DNA from: Streptomyces sp. NBC_01454
GTDB lineage: Bacteria; Actinomycetota; Actinomycetes; Streptomycetales; Streptomycetaceae
NCBI RefSeq assembly: GCF_036227565.1
Contig: NZ_CP109460.1
Location: forward strand, 6,076,001 to 6,140,000
Reading direction: 5' to 3'
DNA: 64,000 nucleotides
Numbering within the stretch: position 1 is the stretch's first letter; every line of letters begins with the position of its first letter. Of this stretch, positions 62,859 to 64,000 are shown piece after piece. The position numbers and the translations under genes were made by a program. The notes under the pieces were generated by a model. The model ran no database searches. It was given only the letters and a program-made list of their open reading frames with translations, and was not told where the DNA came from.

Positions 62859-63608
62859 TTGATCTACGGCGCAATGAAGTTTTCCATCGGCGGGTCGCTG
62901 AAGCTTGCCTTCAGGCCCTGGGTGGAAGGCATCGAGAACATTCCCGCCGAGGGTCCGGCGATCCTCGCGAGCAACCATCTGTCCTTCTCGGACTCCTTCT
63001 TCCTGCCCGCGGTGCTGGACCGGAAGGTCACCTTCATCGCCAAGGCCGAGTACTTCACCTCGCCGGGCGTGAAGGGCAAGCTGACCGCCGCGTTCTTCAA
63101 GGGCGTGGGCCAGCTGCCGGTCGACCGCTCCGGCGGACGCGGCGCGGGCGAGGCGGCGATCAAGAGCGGCATCGACGTGCTGGAGCGCGGTGAGCTGTTC
63201 GGCATCTACCCGGAGGGCACCCGCTCCCCGGACGGCCGGCTCTACCGCGGCAAGCCGGGCGGCCTGGCACGGGTGGCGCTGGCCACCGGGGCGCCGGTCA
63301 TCCCCGTGGCGATGATCGACACCGAGAAGGTGCAGCCGCCGGGCAAGATCGTGCCCAAGATGATCCGGCCGGGCATCCGTATCGGCAAGCCGCTGGACTT
63401 CACCCGCTATCAGGGCATGGAGGGCGACCGCTTCATCCTGCGGTCGGTCACCGACGAGGTCATGTACGAGATCATGAAGCTGTCCGGCCAGGAGTACGTC
63501 GACATCTACGCGACCGCGGCCAAGCGCCAGATCGCCGACGCGGCGAAGGCGGCGGAGGCGAAGAAGAAGGCCGAGGCGGAGCAGGCCAAGAAGGCGGCCG
63601 CCGAATAG
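62859..63608 (+). CDS. 1-acylglycerol-3-phosphate acyltransferase (PlsC-like)
   Basis: 249 residues. Acyltransferase motifs NHLSFSD (His-x4-Asp, about 39-45), GIYPEGTRS and VIPVAMI are clear. A Lys/Ala/Glu-rich helical tail (about 215-249) is extra. TTG start at 62859 is supported by AGGAG eight bases upstream; the nearby ATG would lose the start of the domain. Role in phospholipid synthesis is expected. Confidence 0.92.
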   Translation: MIYGAMKFSIGGSLKLAFRPWVEGIENIPAEGPAILASNHLSFSDSFFLPAVLDRKVTFIAKAEYFTSPGVKGKLTAAFFKGVGQLPVDRSGGRGAGEAAIKSGIDVLERGELFGIYPEGTRSPDGRLYRGKPGGLARVALATGAPVIPVAMIDTEKVQPPGKIVPKMIRPGIRIGKPLDFTRYQGMEGDRFILRSVTDEVMYEIMKLSGQEYVDIYATAAKRQIADAAKAAEAKKKAEAEQAKKAAAE

Positions 63609-63657
63609 CACGGGCAGGGCCGAGACCGGGCGCGGGTGCCCGGCGAGGGGGACGGCG

Positions 63658-64000
63658 ATGACGGATACCGACACGGACACGGACACGGACACAGGGACGG
63701 TGCGCGGGGCCATGGCAGCCCGGCGCCACGGCAAGCGCCCCCCCAAGGTGCTGCGGATGTCCGTCGAACTCCCGCTGTGGCGGGCGCTCACCGGCTACCG
63801 GATCCTCACCCTCCTCTACACCCTGTGCCTGGTCGGTCTCTCCTACCGGCGCTACGCGCATCCGCTCGGCGCCGCCGCGTACATGGGTGCGCTGACCGTC
63901 TGGATGGTGCTGACCTGGCGGCGCACCATGTCACCGGAGCGCTGCACCCGGCAGTTCCTGGTCGCCGATCTCGCCTTCGCGGTCGGCGGCATCCTGCTCA
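63658..64000 (+). CDS. macS: sensor histidine kinase N-terminus (MacS-like), cut by window edge
   Basis: The first 114 codons are seen. After an N-terminal run of Thr-Asp repeats and a basic stretch (AARRHGKRPPK), MSVELPLWRALTGYRILTLLYTL and three membrane segments follow, like MacS of the S. coelicolor MacRS system as I recall. The kinase domain lies beyond the edge, so the call rests on the membrane part. ATG at 63658 after GAGGGGGACGGCG. A (GACACG)n hexamer repeat at 63670-63693 encodes the Asp-Thr run. Confidence 0.75.
   Translation, partial: MTDTDTDTDTDTGTVRGAMAARRHGKRPPKVLRMSVELPLWRALTGYRILTLLYTLCLVGLSYRRYAHPLGAAAYMGALTVWMVLTWRRTMSPERCTRQFLVADLAFAVGGILL

Overview
This is a chromosomal window from a high-GC actinomycete, almost certainly a Streptomyces. 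The base composition is very GC-rich, GTG and TTG starts are common, and Gly/Ala/Pro-rich linkers abound. The gene order (sucB-lpdA-pepA, pspA, nadA-erpA, ctaCDF, ctaE-qcrCAB, trpD, glkA, a MacS-like kinase) matches from memory the core region around SCO2120-SCO2181 of S. coelicolor, read in reverse. No integrated phage, insertion sequence, CRISPR array, tRNA or rRNA gene was seen.

Layout. 1-4.8 kb: 2-oxo-acid dehydrogenase E2 (cut by the window edge) and E3, then leucyl aminopeptidase. 5-12.6 kb: cobalamin lower-ligand genes (cobS; a cobU fusion, a methyltransferase and cobT) around a lysyl-phosphatidylglycerol-synthase-like gene coupled to a rhomboid-like membrane gene. 12.7-20.6 kb: small conserved proteins, the envelope-stress gene pspA and its partner, a two-component system and a large RND transporter. 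20.6-23.7 kb: an accessory island with a 36-residue Asp-Gly-rich peptide beside an isoaspartyl-methyltransferase-like enzyme (a candidate imiditide-type RiPP locus), and an Scr1-type regulator with two DUF397 genes, one carrying a nonsense codon right after its ancestral start. 23.9-30.9 kb: a secreted protein, nadA, erpA, a membrane-anchored protein, a PfkB kinase and a cysteine desulfurase-TusA fusion.

31-41.9 kb: the aerobic respiratory chain. ctaC-ctaD-ctaF and ctaE-qcrC-qcrA-qcrB encode the cytochrome aa3 oxidase and the cytochrome bcc complex in tightly overlapping operons, with an L,D-transpeptidase and a degenerate receiver protein between them; trpD follows. 41.9-44.2 kb: a SAM-IV-type riboswitch with a hexapeptide leader in front of a class V aminotransferase, then a 560-bp repeat block holding two inverted hairpins with identical loops and covarying stems. 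44.2-64 kb: Lrp-like sensor, rhomboid protease, zinc ribbon and NYN nuclease pair, two NlpC/P60 hydrolases (the first behind a riboswitch-like leader), a lipoprotein metallopeptidase, glycosyltransferases, acyl-CoA synthetase, SRPBCC/ArsA-like pair, glucokinase, esterase, acyltransferase and the start of a sensor kinase.

Most genes are housekeeping. The parts most worth follow-up are the peptide-methyltransferase pair, the covarying repeat, the DUF397 start-stop duplication and the RNA leaders.
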